From assembly GCF_014649795.1 (NCBI RefSeq), contig NZ_BMTS01000019.1, positions 1 to 64,000 of the forward strand: a DNA stretch of 64,000 nt, written 5' to 3'. Numbering within the stretch: the first letter of the stretch is position 1; every line of letters starts with the position of its first letter. Positions 16,449 to 25,114 of the stretch are shown one piece after another. The notes below the pieces were generated by a model that was not told the origin of the DNA, searched no databases, and saw only the letters and a program-made list of their open reading frames with translations. The stretch comes from Streptomyces melanogenes (GTDB lineage Bacteria > Actinomycetota > Actinomycetes > Streptomycetales > Streptomycetaceae). The position numbers and the translations under genes were made by a program.

Positions 16449-17282
16449 TCAGCTGAGGTGGCCTCGCTGGGGCACACGGGCCAGGCCGCCCCATTCTTCC
16501 CATTCGAAGGTGCGCTGGCGCCGCAGAAGGTCGTTGTCCGGCATCCAGGTGGACACCTCGACGAGCCCGGGCGGGTCGATGATGTCCAGGCCGTCGAAGT
16601 AGGCCCTCACCTCGTGCTGTTCGCGTACCCGGCCCCACTGGTGCTGGGTTGCCTGGTCCATGAACTCGGTGACGAAATCGCGTACTTGGGGGTCGGGGCT
16701 GACGAGCTGGCAGATGACCAGGAAGCTGCCCGGGACGAGCCGGCGGGTGACCTCCCGGATGAGGGCGGCGGGGTCGTCGTGGTCGGGGATGCAGTGCAGG
16801 ACGGACACGAACAGGGCGGCCACCGGCTGGTCGAAGTCGATGAGCCGCTGGGTGTCGGTGTGCTCGAAGATTGCTTTGGTGTCCCGCATGTCGGCCTGGA
16901 GCACCGCGGTGTGCGGGTCGCCGCCGAGCAGGGCCCGGCCGTGCGCCAGCACGATCGGGTCGTTGTCGACATAGACCACCGCGGCCGACGGGTTGATGCG
17001 CTGGGCGACCTGGTGGACGTTGTCCCGGGTGGGCAGGCCTGATCCGTGGTCGATGAACTGGGTGATGCCCTGCTCGGCAGCGAGGTAGTGGACGACCCGC
17101 CGCAGGAACTGCCGGTTGTTGAGGGCGAGGTCCTTCATGCTGGGGACCACGTCAAGAAGGGCTGCGCACGCGTCCCGGTCGGCCTGGTAGTTGTCGCGGC
17201 CATCGAGCAGGAAGTCATACATGCGCGCCACACTGGCCACCTCGGGGTCGGTGCCGGCAGGCCACCGCTGTCCGCTGCCCAT
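16449..17282 (-). CDS. SAM-dependent methyltransferase (DUF574 type)
   Basis: 277 residues from ATG 17282, preceded by GAGGGGAAC. Features: MYDFLLDGRDNYQADRDACA, ITQFIDHGSGLPTRDNVHQV (SAM-binding Gly loop), AAVVYVDNDPIVLAHGRALL, VAALFVSVLHCIPDHDDPAA and LIREVTRRLVPGSFLVICQL. This is the streptomycete DUF574/S-adenosyl methyltransferase family, often next to XRE regulators; substrates are largely unknown. It is the last gene of a three-gene minus-strand run (19080 to 16449) with gaps of 21 and 49 bp. Confidence 0.88.
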   Translation of the reverse strand: MGSGQRWPAGTDPEVASVARMYDFLLDGRDNYQADRDACAALLDVVPSMKDLALNNRQFLRRVVHYLAAEQGITQFIDHGSGLPTRDNVHQVAQRINPSAAVVYVDNDPIVLAHGRALLGGDPHTAVLQADMRDTKAIFEHTDTQRLIDFDQPVAALFVSVLHCIPDHDDPAALIREVTRRLVPGSFLVICQLVSPDPQVRDFVTEFMDQATQHQWGRVREQHEVRAYFDGLDIIDPPGLVEVSTWMPDNDLLRRQRTFEWEEWGGLARVPQRGHLS

Positions 17283-17331
17283 GCACGTTCCCCTCGTCCC
17301 GGCCAGCCAGCTCGCATGGTGCTGAGAGAGG

Positions 17332-17919
17332 TCATCGTAAAGAGGGCGAAGACCCACGCGAAAGGCCCCGTGAGGGTGAGCCGGAGGCAGTCGGCGCGGT
17401 TTCGGCCACCGCAGCAGGCGCGGCACGCACCGCGATGCCGGCCCGGCAGCGAAGGCGCGCGGCGTACCGCAGATGACTGGTCACCGTGCCCTCGTCCAGC
17501 CCCATCACCGACGCGATGACAGCCTCCGACAGTCCCACGTCGTTCCGCAGGACGACCGCGTCCTGCTGGAGCGCCGACAACGAGGGCGGCTGCGCCGACA
17601 CCGCCTCGGCCTCATTCCGGGCGGCGGCCACCCACGTGCGCAGCACCTGCCAGGCCACGGCGGACGGCCGGGCGCTGCCCATGACCTTGGGCCACATCGT
17701 GACCAGTTCCCCCAAGGCGCCTTCCACACAGGAGCGGGCTGCCTGGCCCTCACCGAGACGGTGCACGGCATAGCGCAGGTAAGCGTGGTGGTGCTGGAGA
17801 CAGAACGCCGTGTACGTCACCGGCAGATGGATCACCACCGCAGGCTGTGCCGCCGCGCTGGCGTCGGCGCGGGCCTCGGGAGCCGTCCAGGTATCGGTCT
17901 GGCGGCGGTAGGTCGGCAT
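17332..17919 (-). CDS. Sigma-70 region-4-like HTH protein
   Basis: 195 residues from ATG 17919, preceded by GAGGAAG. The second half has SLSALQQDAVVLRNDVGLSE, then VIASVMGLDEGTVTSHLRYA and ARLRCRAG, a region-4 helix-turn-helix as in ECF sigma factors. The first half lacks a clear region 2 (no -10 recognition motif), so this may be a sigma-like or transcription-associated protein and not a complete sigma factor. It lies 21 bp from the XRE/zinc gene and is probably co-transcribed with the methyltransferase. Confidence 0.75.
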   Translation of the reverse strand: MPTYRRQTDTWTAPEARADASAAAQPAVVIHLPVTYTAFCLQHHHAYLRYAVHRLGEGQAARSCVEGALGELVTMWPKVMGSARPSAVAWQVLRTWVAAARNEAEAVSAQPPSLSALQQDAVVLRNDVGLSEAVIASVMGLDEGTVTSHLRYAARLRCRAGIAVRAAPAAVAETAPTASGSPSRGLSRGSSPSLR

Positions 17920-17940
17920 GGGACATCTTCCTCGCGAACG

Positions 17941-19080
17941 TCACGCACCTGACGGGCCCGGGCTGAAGGGAGGACGCGGCGGCGGCAGATCCACCAGGGG
18001 GGTCGGCCCGTCCTGCAACGGCGTTTGCAGGCACACCAGGAAGGCGTAGTTGGTGTCGTCCCACAGTCCCCTCACATCGCCCGGGCGTGCTTGCAACGCG
18101 GTCAGCAGCGCACTGGTGGTCTCCCAGCACGGCACCACGTGGCCCAGTAGCGCCCCCTCGACGATGCTCGCGTCCACCACGCCGTCGGTCAGCGCACTCA
18201 CCCGCTCGTAGGAGGGGCATCCCGCTGCCAGGTAGGCGCCGCGCAACGCCGCCCCCAGCCGTTCGACGGCCTCAGCCAGAGCGGGCCGGGGCGCCCGCGC
18301 CAGCCCCTGAGCCGCCTCCCACAGCGCATACAGGTCCAAGGGATCACCCCCCAGCACCCGCACCAGGACCTCGACCGACGACCAGGCCGGCACCCGCTCG
18401 CCCGCTACGATCCTTGAGACATACGACGGGGAGAGCCCGCTGCCCTCGGCCGCCTCTTTGATCGCCAGGCCCGAGTGCCGCAGCAGGAAAGACAGCGCAC
18501 CCGCCAGACTGCGCGTGCGCGCCTGGGCCAACGCCACCTCATGCACGCCCTGACGCATCGCCACCGCCACCGCCGGCGCCGACCCGCCGTCGGTGGCCGC
18601 CTGCTGTGCATGGCGCCGCTGGAACAGGCGTGCGACCTCGGACCTGCGCCACCGCGCCCGCGCCGTCACCGGGGCGACGAAGGCCGCCTGGCCCACCTCG
18701 TCCCACCCCACTTCGCGGGCCCGGGCATCGCTGACTGCCGCCGCCGTGTAGCACTCCACCTCCTCGGCGACACGTCGCACACGTGCCATGAGGTCGGCGA
18801 GCTCCACCTGGGCGTGCTCGCCCTCCAACAGCACCGTCACCGCCTCCTGCAGCCCCTGGGCCACGCTCAACCCGGTGGGGAACGCGTACGCCGTGGCCGG
18901 GTCGGCCTGTCTGCGCCGCTGTGCCTTGCGGCGGCAACTGCGGCTGCAGTACCGGCGCTTGCGCCCCGCCCGCGCCCGCTCAAACGGCTCCCCGCAGTTC
19001 TCGCAGGTCCCCCGGCCGGGCTCCTCGCCCCCGCGTGCTTCCCGCACCCTTTTCGACCACCCCTCCGCCCGAAACCCCAT
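17941..19080 (-). CDS. XRE-family regulator with N-terminal zinc ribbon
   Basis: 379 residues from ATG 19080. It begins with a ribbon, GTCENCGEPFERARAGRKRR then YCSRSCRRKAQRRRQ, closely resembling the fourth cluster of the protein at 2347. A coiled segment follows, then an HTH_XRE: LLRHSGLAIKEAAEGSGLSP, then SYVSRIVAGERVPAWSSVEV. The C-terminal domain contains GDPLDLYALWEAAQ and is otherwise unassigned. It is probably a DNA-binding regulator that heads the three-gene operon with the sigma-like protein and methyltransferase. Confidence 0.85.
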   Translation of the reverse strand: MGFRAEGWSKRVREARGGEEPGRGTCENCGEPFERARAGRKRRYCSRSCRRKAQRRRQADPATAYAFPTGLSVAQGLQEAVTVLLEGEHAQVELADLMARVRRVAEEVECYTAAAVSDARAREVGWDEVGQAAFVAPVTARARWRRSEVARLFQRRHAQQAATDGGSAPAVAVAMRQGVHEVALAQARTRSLAGALSFLLRHSGLAIKEAAEGSGLSPSYVSRIVAGERVPAWSSVEVLVRVLGGDPLDLYALWEAAQGLARAPRPALAEAVERLGAALRGAYLAAGCPSYERVSALTDGVVDASIVEGALLGHVVPCWETTSALLTALQARPGDVRGLWDDTNYAFLVCLQTPLQDGPTPLVDLPPPRPPFSPGPSGA

Positions 19081-19171
19081 CGCTCCCTGGCGCGAAACAC
19101 CAAGGGAAAGCAGCCCTTGCCCCGGTGGTGCGGCCGGACAGTACGCCCGGCCGCACCATCACGGACGCCTG

Positions 19172-19423
19172 TCAGCCTCGCCCGTGCCGCGCCAGGCACA
19201 CGGGAGCTGCCAGCAGCCCGCTCAGCGCCGCCACGGCGATCGACGCACCGGACGGGTTCTGCCAGGCGGGAGTGATCAACACGAGGGGCACCACCAGAAG
19301 CCCGACGAAGGCCGGGAGCAGCGACGTGCCAGGCCAGGCACGCCGTGCCCGCTCGGACCTGCGCACATTGCTACGGTGGGAACCCGTCGGCCTCTCCTGG
19401 CCGCCGGAAACGCTGCTGTTCAT
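19172..19423 (-). CDS. Small two-TM membrane protein
   Basis: 83 residues from ATG 19423, preceded by AAAGGA. A basic N-terminus (SHRSNVRRSERARRAW) leads to two hydrophobic spans, LLPAFVGLLVVPLVLITPAW and ASIAVAALSGLLAAPVCLA. Function unknown. It lies about 90 bp upstream of, and in the same direction as, the XRE/zinc gene. Confidence 0.6.
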   Translation of the reverse strand: MNSSVSGGQERPTGSHRSNVRRSERARRAWPGTSLLPAFVGLLVVPLVLITPAWQNPSGASIAVAALSGLLAAPVCLARHGRG

Positions 19424-19891
19424 AGAGAAGTCCTTTCTTGCTGAACTGAGCAGTGAGGCGGAAGGCCCCCGGCGAGTGGTTTGTCAGCCCGCGGAACCGG
19501 GGGTCTCCGTGTTGCGCGACGAACCTAGCGCCTGGCCCGGCGGTCACTCCACGGAAATGGCCCCAAAGATGAAAACCCCATCAGCAAGGGCCGAAACCCC
19601 GGGAGGAACTGGCGCACCAATCTAGGTGCGCAACTCTAAGAGTTGTGCCTGCAGTTGACCGAATATGAGCATCGTTGACCAGCTCCTATTACGTCACGCT
19701 GCATAATGGTGAACCATGATCGGCGCATCGAATGCCTGGCCGATAACCCCGTTCGTCGGCCTCCTGCTGCGGCGGCGCGCGCTGAAATTTCCTGCCAGCA
19801 CGCTGAAATTTCATTCCCCGGCGTTCACGGACGCCCGCGCGCGATGGCCCAAGGCGACGAGGCCGAGGGTGCCGTACGGGTCGCCCGAGCT
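19424..19891. other. Intergenic region with a 21-bp-spaced CGCTGAAATTTC repeat
   Basis: About 470 bases without a supportable gene. Two copies of CGCTGAAATTTC begin at 19780 and 19801, exactly 21 bp (two helical turns) apart; each carries the palindrome GAAATTTC. The spacing fits binding sites on one face of the DNA. Confidence 0.45.
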
Positions 19892-20137
19892 TTAGCGGAG
19901 GTTCGCCCAGAACGCCAGCGTGGCCGCGCCCGGGTTTACGTCGCCGCTGGTCGAGGGGGCGCGCAGCGAGGCGGCGAACAGCTTCTCGCCATCGGTCATC
20001 CGTCCGCTGTCGTACGCGAGTCGGCACGCTTCCCCCGCTGCCGCATGCAGGCGCCGCCCGGTGGTGTGGTGGTATGTGCTCTTCTTGATGTGACACACCC
20101 GGCATTGGGACACGTCCGACGCCGATGTCAGGCTCAC
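19892..20137 (-). CDS. Small protein with one CxxC, hypothetical
   Basis: 81 residues from GTG 20137. Sequence features are CRVCHIKKSTYHHTTGRRLH, then EACRLAYDSGRMTDGEKLFA, then AASLRAPSTSGDVNPGAATL and AFWANLR. I recall similar short streptomycete proteins in which a second CxxC follows GRRL; here it is replaced by LHAAAGEAC, so the putative zinc site may be degenerate. Function unknown. Confidence 0.45.
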   Translation of the reverse strand: MSLTSASDVSQCRVCHIKKSTYHHTTGRRLHAAAGEACRLAYDSGRMTDGEKLFAASLRAPSTSGDVNPGAATLAFWANLR

Positions 20138-20353
20138 GTTCCGTCAGTGTGACACCGGTGTGCTCGGCGACGGCTGGAGCATGACGCAGTCGTGCGGACG
20201 CGTGCCCTACGCCGAGGCGCTGCGTACGTCTGTGTGAAGGATTGATTCGCCTTTCCCTCGTTCGAGGCACGTGGCGAGGGGCGGGCGCACGCGTGCGGCG
20301 GCGGGCCGCACAGTGGCAGGAGGCACCGTCGTCCAGGCAACGGAGGACTTATC

Positions 20354-20809
20354 ATGCGCATCCCCCTGCCCCTGCCCCGCACGCTGCGAAGGGCCGGGTC
20401 GGTGGTGGGCACGTTCGCCCTCGTGACCACCGCTCTCCTTACCGGCCCGGCCGGCGCAACGGCGCCTTCGGCCGCCGCACCCGCCAAAGCCATGGACTCC
20501 ATCGTCATTGGTTGCGAAGGCACGGTCCCCGCCGTCGGCTGGCACCACTTCCGTTCGGCCCACAGCGTCGCGGGCTACCCCGGCTACCGCTTCGGCTACG
20601 ACGGAAACGTCAGCAGTGACACCTCGGGCGTCGTCATCCAGTTGAAGGGCTTCGAGAACGGCCAGGCGGTGTGGGTCGGCATCGGCGCGCGCAACGGCCC
20701 CTGGGGCGGCGAGGTGCCCTGGGGTAATTCTCTCGCGCACCCGGAGATCCGGGCGCAGGCCGTCGGTACGGGCGCCACCATCAGCTGGGGCCCCTGCCAG
20801 TGGCCGTGA
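20354..20809 (+). CDS. Secreted hypothetical protein
   Basis: 151 residues from ATG 20354, with GGAGGA eight bases upstream. The signal peptide is MRIPLPLPRTLRRAGSVVGT, then a hydrophobic core, then ATAPSAAAPAKA. The mature domain of about 105 residues is beta-rich and Gly/Trp-rich, with FGYDGNVSSDTSGVVIQLKG, VWVGIGARNGPWGGEVPWGN and SWGPCQWP. Two cysteines (IGCEG and GPCQW) could form a disulfide bridging both ends. No enzyme motif is seen; it is probably a small extracellular protein. Confidence 0.75.
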   Translation: MRIPLPLPRTLRRAGSVVGTFALVTTALLTGPAGATAPSAAAPAKAMDSIVIGCEGTVPAVGWHHFRSAHSVAGYPGYRFGYDGNVSSDTSGVVIQLKGFENGQAVWVGIGARNGPWGGEVPWGNSLAHPEIRAQAVGTGATISWGPCQWP

Positions 20810-20925
20810 CCGCCGCCCGCAGGGGCCCCGGGCGTCACCGCTTGAGAAACTCCAGCAGAACGGCGTTGAGTTACCGACAGCCAGGTCCTGCCGGGCCGCC
20901 TGGCTGAGCACCCAGGGGCCGCATC

Positions 20926-21139
20926 GTGGACGACGGCCAGTTCCCGGTGGCCACCATCGTGGACAGGATCCGCGAGTACCTCGGCCAGGCCGGGCTTCGA
21001 CATCGAGGAGTTCCCCGCCCTCAAGGACGACGTGACTGAGCTGACCCGCGAGGATCAGGTCGCGGCGGCGGTCGCCCCGGACTTCCTCAAACGGCCCGCG
21101 GTCGTCGCCTGCGTCGCCAAGGGGGCGAGTGTTCAATGA
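20926..21139 (+). pseudogene. Frameshifted coding remnant
   Basis: Reads VDDGQFPVATIVDRIREYLG, QAG in one frame. After an extra G in a GGG run near 20992 it reads FDIEEFPALKDDVTELTRED, QVAAAVAPDFLKRPAVVACV, AKGASVQ and then a stop. Codon bias is good on both sides of the shift, so this looks like the end of a real gene broken by a 1-base insertion. The family is not recognised and no intact start is nearby. Confidence 0.45.
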
Positions 21140-21565
21140 TCGGCCGATCCGATGATGGGCCTTGGCCCCGGATCTTGGGCACCGGAGACACTTGGATCTT
21201 GATGGTCCAGGAGAACGGAGTCCCTGTGGGGATCAGGGGCGTTGTAAAGTCCGCGTTGGCACATGAGTCCGCTGGTCACGACGGTGTGAGGGGCGGGTCC
21301 GGGGCAGCCCGTCACGTTGGGGCCGCCACATCGCCGTAGCGCAGCTCTGCTCCTCGTCCTGCGGCTTATCCGCGCCGTACGGGCCGAAAGGGCCCTCTTC
21401 CCCTGGGTGGCGTGTACCCAACTCGACGGTGCCCTTCGTACGGTAGGGCCGCGGGATCATGTCGCCTCCGTCTCCAGCGCATCGCCGCCGGGCCACGGCG
21501 GCTGCGAAGCGAGCGTTTCTAGGACCTCATCGCGAACCCGGACTGAAGCGCCTGCCCGCTGGCGA
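21140..21565. other. Intergenic region, no gene seen
   Basis: About 425 bases, less G/C-rich than its neighbours around 21150-21270, with no frame showing conserved content. Possibly a relic of a transferred element; nothing specific can be assigned. Confidence 0.35.
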
Positions 21566-22285
21566 TTACTGCGGCGGTGTGGTCGGACCTTGGACCGCGA
21601 GGGGTGCGATCCCGAGGAGGGACTCGAGATCATCGCGCCAGGCCCCGGCTGCCCTCATGGGGTCGATGGCGTCCGGGCTGTCGCTGTTAGCCCTGTTCGT
21701 GTAGAGGGGGAAGGTGAGAATGCTCTGATGCGCCTTCACAGCGCTCGCAACGATCTTGTCGACGTCGGCCAGCGGCCAATCTGTGGTCAGGCTCATCCCG
21801 TTGTCCCTCAGGCGCGGGTACACCGTCTTGTACAGAAAGCGCCAGTTGTCCTGGAGCCGCTGCATCTCGCCGCGCTGCTGGTTGGCGATGGCCTGGAGCC
21901 CCTGTGCAGCCGAGAGCGGGTCCGGCTGAAAGCTGGCGGAGGCATGCGCGGACAACGAGTCTGCCACGTGCCGAAGGCCCCCAAGAGAGCTGTTGAAGAC
22001 GGCCAGTTCCTTCTCGGCGCTCTTCTTCGCCGCACGCTGCTCTGCTCGTTCTGTGTGCGCCTCGCCGAGGCGACTCAGCACAACCAGCGCGAACGGGACG
22101 GCGAACATCAGGCACGTGGCACTGGACAGCACGTTGGTGGCGAACCCGTGCTCCCCGGGCCATCGTTCGTGGTCGAGGTAGAGCCCGAGTGCCAAGAGCG
22201 CGAGACCGGAGGGGAGGCCGATCTTGCTGACTGCCTTGGAGGTGGGCGGAAGGTCTCGCCAGAGTGCACGCAGGTCGTGAGCCAA
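21566..22285 (-). CDS. Membrane-anchored hypothetical protein
   Basis: 239 residues from ATG 22285. Two hydrophobic segments near the N-terminus (IGLPSGLALLALGLYLD and LMFAVPFALVVLSRLG) are followed by a charged helical region, AHTERAEQRAAKKSAEKELA, and a soluble C-terminal domain with GEMQRLQDNWRFLYKTVYPR and LADVDKIVASAVKAHQSILT. A two-TM anchor plus a cytosolic domain is reminiscent of membrane effectors, but I cannot name a family. It stands alone. Confidence 0.7.
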   Translation of the reverse strand: MAHDLRALWRDLPPTSKAVSKIGLPSGLALLALGLYLDHERWPGEHGFATNVLSSATCLMFAVPFALVVLSRLGEAHTERAEQRAAKKSAEKELAVFNSSLGGLRHVADSLSAHASASFQPDPLSAAQGLQAIANQQRGEMQRLQDNWRFLYKTVYPRLRDNGMSLTTDWPLADVDKIVASAVKAHQSILTFPLYTNRANSDSPDAIDPMRAAGAWRDDLESLLGIAPLAVQGPTTPPQ

Positions 22286-22830
22286 TTCTTCTCCTTCAGC
22301 GGCAGTACCGGGCGTTGATCCTATGTCCGTCGGGGTGCAACGCGTCCACGTTCTTCAGGCTCCCCGGCGTGTGACGACGCCTTGACTTGTGCGGTTGGAG
22401 CAGTCTCTGTCCAGGTGCAGACGCTCCCACCTTCGCGGGGTTCGGGCTAGGCAGGCGGTGTGGCGACCGACGTGGATGCCGCGGCAGCCGACCGGGTCGG
22501 TCGGGGGATTAGCATCGTGTCCATAGTGCGGCCAGTCAGGGCGGCTGCGAGGCCTGGGCACAAGGTGTACTCATTGCCTGGGGACTGTCGGGTGCGTCAT
22601 GGCTTGCATTGTCGTCTGCTCAGACGAGGGCGGCGTCCAGCGGCGACCTGGATGCTTGGCTGCACCCGGTCGACTGAGGTGTATCTGCTCCTGTGTATGA
22701 GTCGGTGTGAGGTACGCCTGGCTCGCAGAAAGCGTTCTCCGCATGACACGCCGCGTGCCGAGCGGCGCCGGAGCGGCTCGTGGCGTAGGAGGATCTTGCC
22801 GGTCACCCAGAGATCCGCGAGGGGCATGCC
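22286..22830. other. Intergenic region, no gene seen
   Basis: About 545 bases between divergent genes. Short frames exist on both strands but lack conserved content or ribosome sites. It must hold the promoters for the genes at 22285 (minus) and 22831 (plus). Confidence 0.4.
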
Positions 22831-23307
22831 ATGGCAGTGAAAGCACGGAAGCGCCTGATCGCGTGGCTCGCGGTCCTCGCCAGCCTCTGCCTGGTCACCA
22901 GCCTCGTGCTGGTCCTTTTCCTCTGGGGCCGACCGGAACATTCCGCTTTCCCCGAGCCGATCGACTCCACCGAGGCCACACTCACGGCCGGTCCAACTGA
23001 GACCAGCGCTGATAGCGGATCGCCCACGTCCACGGCCGTTCCGACCGAGAGCAGCGCTGATAGCGGAGGGTTCGCAGCCTTGCCGCGTCCGTTCGACTCC
23101 GCCACGCCCCCTTCCGAGACGAGCGGCGGGGAGACGGACGGCGGGCAGACCTCCCCGCCTGCGAAGGCCAGCGGGGAGACGATCAGCGCCACGGACATCG
23201 CGCTTGCCGGAGCGGCGATCGCATCTGCTTTCGGTGGACTGTGCACCGGTATCGCGGCGGTCATGGTCGCCAGGCGGACTCCACGGCAGGGACCCCCTGG
23301 CCCCTGA
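22831..23307 (+). CDS. Two-TM protein with Ser/Thr/Pro-rich linker
   Basis: 158 residues from ATG 22831, with GAGGGGC upstream. A first span (LIAWLAVLASLCLVTSLVLV) is followed by about 100 residues of low-complexity Ser/Thr/Glu/Pro containing a near-repeat (TETSADSGSPTSTAVPTESS, then ADSGG). A second span, ATDIALAGAAIASAFGGLCT, ends near the C-terminus. The linker is probably extracytoplasmic. Function unknown. Confidence 0.65.
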   Translation: MAVKARKRLIAWLAVLASLCLVTSLVLVLFLWGRPEHSAFPEPIDSTEATLTAGPTETSADSGSPTSTAVPTESSADSGGFAALPRPFDSATPPSETSGGETDGGQTSPPAKASGETISATDIALAGAAIASAFGGLCTGIAAVMVARRTPRQGPPGP

Positions 23308-23472
23308 CATCGGCCTGGCGTCGGCGCTTGATCGTTGCGTGGCCCCGCGCCGCCGTCTCTTATGCGAACTGTGTCGCGGGTGGCCTGGGAAACTACCCGC
23401 TCCACTGACGCTCAGGGATCGCCCTGTGTCCTGTGCCCGGCGGGTAAGACCGCCTTCACCGCCGCCACTGGC

Positions 23473-24807
23473 TCATGGCGTCCACAGTGGGGAAGGCTGG
23501 TGCGGCGTTGATAAACCAGCCAGCAGCGACGGCACACCCCCGGGGATACCGAGCCTCCCCAGGACCCAGTCGAGCGCAGCGGCTTCGGTATCGCACATCC
23601 GGGTAATCAGGTTCGTCTGCTCCGGCAGGAGAATCCTCCGCGGGATCACGATCGTCTCGCGGACTCGGTCGAGCGGCAGCCCCCGCTGGAAGCCCTGCGC
23701 GGCGGGGCGGAGCGCATCCTCGTCCGGCGGGAGCGGCAGGCGTCGGCGGGCCCCGTTCGAGACGATGATCCCGGCGACGTGGACGTACTCCCCCAGGAGT
23801 GGCCCGAACAGGTCTGCGAGCGCGTCGGTCTTGGCGGCGAGTGACATCCCAGCGAAGGGCATCGGGAAGTGGAAGAGGCCGCTGTGGTCCTCCACCCAGA
23901 TCCACGCGGTGCCCGCTCCTTCCGTCTTGGCGCACTTGCCCCGTACCTTGCCCAGGAGCCGCCTGCCCTGGTCGCTCTCCACGGCCTCCCCTACCAGGGC
24001 GGTACCCTGGGGAGCCGTTCCGGGGTGGATGGTCAGTCGCCTGCCGGCGCTGCTGAAGACGTCGACTGTGGCCCCCGAAGCCGCGCACTGGCGAGCGGCT
24101 TCCTCGGTCCGCTTCTTCCACGTCGCGAAGTCGTAGCCGTTGAGGAGTTCGGGGATGTTGCCTTCCCAGTAGATGTCCCGGTTCCCCTCCAGGGCGCGGA
24201 GGTGGCCGCAGCAGTTCTGACGAAACTTCTCGTAGTCCTGGAGCTTTTGGTCCTCGGCAAAGGTCACGACCTCGATGAAGACGGGACCGATACGGACGTC
24301 GCCGGGGCCGCCCCCGGCTTTCGTCGGCTCCAGCTCAACTGGGAGTCCGTGAGCCACTCCCATGAGCGCGAGCCGGGCCTGCGCCTGGGTGTGCAGGAAT
24401 CGGGAGAGGGTCACGTCGCGGCGGGCATCTCGCCTCACCGAGTCAAGGCCGGGGACCCCAGCTTCCTCCAGATAGGCGTACGTGGCCCACCACCGCACCG
24501 CCTCCACCCACGCTCCCATCCCGGCCCCGTTCATGATCTGCAGCACGGGGGCGGCCCGCCCCAGACCGACGAAGGTGTCGCTGGCTCGGCCCGAGGGGAG
24601 CGAGGGAAGCACGGCCTTGGCCAGCCAGCCGCTGCCGAAGAACGCAGTAAGGTCGGCCACCGCGCGCGCGGTCACCCCGTGACCAGTGGGGGAGAGATAG
24701 CCAGCGCCTTCTGGGCAACCGAACCACGCCTCCCAGTCGATCGGCCGGAGGCCCTGATCGATCGCCCGCCATATCTCTTGGTCACGAGGGTGCATGCCTG
24801 TCAGCAT
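23473..24807 (-). CDS. Uncharacterised 444-residue protein
   Basis: Taken from ATG 24807 (MLTGMHPRDQEIWRAIDQGL); ATG 24795 and an upstream TTG at 24843 are alternatives. It is soluble, with an N-terminal helical region (AAPVLQIMNGAGMGAWVEAV) and a central GPGDVRIGPVFIEVVTFAED that resembles the D-x(n)-ExV core of PD-(D/E)xK nucleases, although the usual Lys is not seen. A C-terminal half has IWVEDHSGLFHFPMPFAGMS and VHVAGIIVSNGARRRLPLPP. No family is assigned; the nuclease idea is weak. It is divergently arranged with the DUF4231 gene across about 300 bp. Confidence 0.7.
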   Translation of the reverse strand: MLTGMHPRDQEIWRAIDQGLRPIDWEAWFGCPEGAGYLSPTGHGVTARAVADLTAFFGSGWLAKAVLPSLPSGRASDTFVGLGRAAPVLQIMNGAGMGAWVEAVRWWATYAYLEEAGVPGLDSVRRDARRDVTLSRFLHTQAQARLALMGVAHGLPVELEPTKAGGGPGDVRIGPVFIEVVTFAEDQKLQDYEKFRQNCCGHLRALEGNRDIYWEGNIPELLNGYDFATWKKRTEEAARQCAASGATVDVFSSAGRRLTIHPGTAPQGTALVGEAVESDQGRRLLGKVRGKCAKTEGAGTAWIWVEDHSGLFHFPMPFAGMSLAAKTDALADLFGPLLGEYVHVAGIIVSNGARRRLPLPPDEDALRPAAQGFQRGLPLDRVRETIVIPRRILLPEQTNLITRMCDTEAAALDWVLGRLGIPGGVPSLLAGLSTPHQPSPLWTP

Positions 24808-25114
24808 GAAGGACCCGCCGACGGGAACGGGAGGATTTTCCAAAGCGCGGCACCTATGGGAAGAGAGCGGCGGCCGGGTCCAAGGCGCTGTGTAGCGGTG
24901 AGCAAGTCGGTGTCGACGCTCTCGTCAGGGAACGTTGGCGAAGCCTCCGACCTGGTACCCGATCACCGACATGGGTCGACCTGAACGGAAACCGTCTTCG
25001 CTCGACGCTTGAACTTCCCTTGGTTTGGCTGAGCGGCCAGCTGCCTACGGATAGCTTCGGGTCACCGGCTTTATATGGATGCGGAGTTGACTATGGGGCG
25101 GGTGAGCAGCATTG

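Noticed and set aside
14851-16638. 595-codon minus-strand frame over the XRE gene
   Set aside because: Antisense shadow of the DUF5753 regulator and DUF397 genes.
21140-21340. Possible insertion-sequence end or IS110-like relic
   Set aside because: The lower G+C is suggestive, but no transposase motif or terminal repeat could be identified.
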